From contig CAZVEV010000383.1 of assembly GCA_964625865.1 (NCBI GenBank), forward strand, positions 1 through 5,049: a DNA stretch of 5,049 nucleotides, given 5' to 3'. Origin of the DNA: CAZVEV01 sp964625865 (GTDB lineage Bacteria > Planctomycetota > Phycisphaerae > SM23-33). Below, piece by piece: positions 4,593 through 5,049 of this stretch (the stretch's first letter is position 1; each line of letters opens with the position of its first letter). Below the pieces are notes generated by a model that did not search any database, was not told where the DNA came from, and worked only from the letters and a program-made list of their open reading frames with translations. Made by a program: the position numbers and the translations under genes.

Positions 4593-4911
4593 AGAGGTGG
4601 GTCCCGCAACACCGCGCTCAGGCGTTGGGGGGCACACGGGGGGGATGACTCGAATGGGGCACAAGGGACTGCCCACCGGGCCGATCAGGGGTCTGAAAAG
4701 GCCCGAAATCGACCGATTGGTCGTGTTCTGATAGCAGACAGGTTGCATCTATTTTTTGCTGAATTCTTTCCTAAGTTAAGTGATAGAAGTGGCCTACGGG
4801 TGATCAGGGTCGCCCCATGGCCCGTCGACTCGAACGTGCCCCCGTTCAGCGACGTGCCATTCCTACAGCCAGATGATGCCGCGCTTACAGTGTTTCAGTT
4901 CAGCTTCGTGT
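4593..4911. other. Region without a supported gene: G-run tract and AT-rich patch
   Basis: I see no convincing gene here. The plus strand has four G runs at 4627-4632 (6 G), 4638-4644 (7 G), 4656-4659 (4 G) and 4665-4667 (3 G), a possible G-quadruplex. A 6-bp repeat CGGGCC/GGCCCG (4677-4682 / 4700-4705) and a 5-bp repeat around GATT (4710-4723) follow. Bases 4744-4790 are clearly AT-rich against the surroundings and could hold the promoter of the regulator unit, but I recognise no consensus -35/-10 pair. A 61-codon minus-strand frame at 4563-4748 lacks a ribosome site and looks spurious. Confidence 0.5.
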
Positions 4912-5049
4912 TCAGGGGTCAGACCCTTCGGATAGAGCAGGATATGTAACTTGTTCAGTACGCAGCTGGATCTCGCGACACGTATAGCCGTCTTTATCAG
5001 GCTGGCGGCATAGGATGACCAGTTTGTTTTCTTCCGGATCGTATCGATT
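4912..5049 (-). CDS. 3' end of an unidentified gene, cut by the window edge
   Basis: One minus-strand frame enters from the right edge and encodes 45 residues to a TGA at 4912. It contains YDPEENKLVILCRQPDKDGY, then T-C-R-E-I-Q-L, with a strand-like hydrophobic stretch and sensible charged turns. Its third codon positions are less GC-rich than elsewhere in the window. A second frame, from 5048 to a TAG at 4863, has more G/C third positions and a convincing end, YPKGLTPEHEAELKHCKRG followed by I-I-W-L. That end resembles the short L-T-P-E-h-x-A-E-L-K helical tails of TubC-docking-like proteins in mobile elements. Either the second frame is the gene, or the gene shifts frame near 4950. The direction and the presence of a gene are likely; the frame and function are not settled. 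Confidence 0.4.
   Translation of the reverse strand, partial: NRYDPEENKLVILCRQPDKDGYTCREIQLRTEQVTYPALSEGSDP

Noticed and set aside
4563..4748. Minus-strand frame of 61 codons upstream of the regulator leader.
   Set aside because: There is no Shine-Dalgarno sequence, it crosses the C-run tract, and its proline- and cysteine-scattered sequence has no pattern.
4912..4926. GGGTC-A-GACCC inverted repeat near the right edge, similar to motifs sometimes seen beside REP-type transposases.
   Set aside because: Only 5 bp arms and one copy; TCAGGGGTC recurs at 4685 but without the second arm. No transposase is in the window.
4119..4949. Plus-strand reading frame of 276 codons across the regulator and its leader.
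   Set aside because: It is antisense to the sigma-like gene and runs through the hairpin leader. The composition is arginine- and serine-rich with no motif, although its last 50 residues look mildly protein-like.
1..5049. Search for a CRISPR array, rRNA, insertion-sequence ends or a second tRNA-Glu 3' end.
   Set aside because: No regularly spaced long repeats, no rRNA-like sequence, no transposase, and no second copy of the tRNA 3' region were seen by eye.

Overview
The window looks like the tRNA-proximal end of an integrated mobile element in a fairly GC-rich bacterium, most likely a planctomycete. The planctomycete call rests on two protein styles I recognise from that group. One is a tyrosine integrase with a FQNLR box, a WLGNS box and an HYLQ nucleophile region. 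The other is a short sigma-region-4-like helix-turn-helix regulator. No database search was possible, so the taxonomic call is an inference.

Layout, left to right. Positions 1-441 hold a chromosomal-looking tRNA-Glu(CTC) unit: a near-consensus promoter (TTGACC-17-TACACT), the tRNA at 238-310 and a strong intrinsic terminator at 317-350. The integrase gene (442-1575, minus strand) ends about 130 bases beyond the tRNA, the usual arrangement for an element inserted at a tRNA 3' end. Upstream of it on the same strand come a 14-bp perfect hairpin, an excisionase-like HTH gene (1741-2052), and a poorly resolved membrane-protein region (2092-2612) whose plausible coding switches frame near a 10-bp palindrome. 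Reading the other way, 2631-3233 encodes a 200-residue protein with an HEFGH zinc-protease motif and a downstream E-x-x-A-N, like ImmA/IrrE-type peptidases.

The right half (3343-4450, minus strand) looks like a second transcription unit: the sigma/HTH-like regulator (3854-4450), a 46-residue two-helix membrane protein (3626-3766), and a possible 51-residue basic protein (3343-3498). Its non-coding parts are unusually rich in inverted repeats. The 5' leader of the regulator carries three hairpins in tandem (4451-4592). The one next to the gene pairs the Shine-Dalgarno sequence and ends exactly at the start codon. The gap between the two small genes holds a 78-base element closed by a 13-bp stem with three hairpins inside (3529-3606). 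The far right has a G-run tract, an AT-rich patch and the 3' end of another minus-strand gene cut by the window edge.

How the parts may work together (inference): integrase and excisionase-like protein move the element. The peptidase and the sigma-like regulator are control candidates. The leader hairpins suggest that translation of the regulator is controlled by RNA structure. I saw no phage structural, conjugation or recognisable defence genes, and no CRISPR array. The most unusual content is the set of structured, apparently non-coding elements around the regulator operon.
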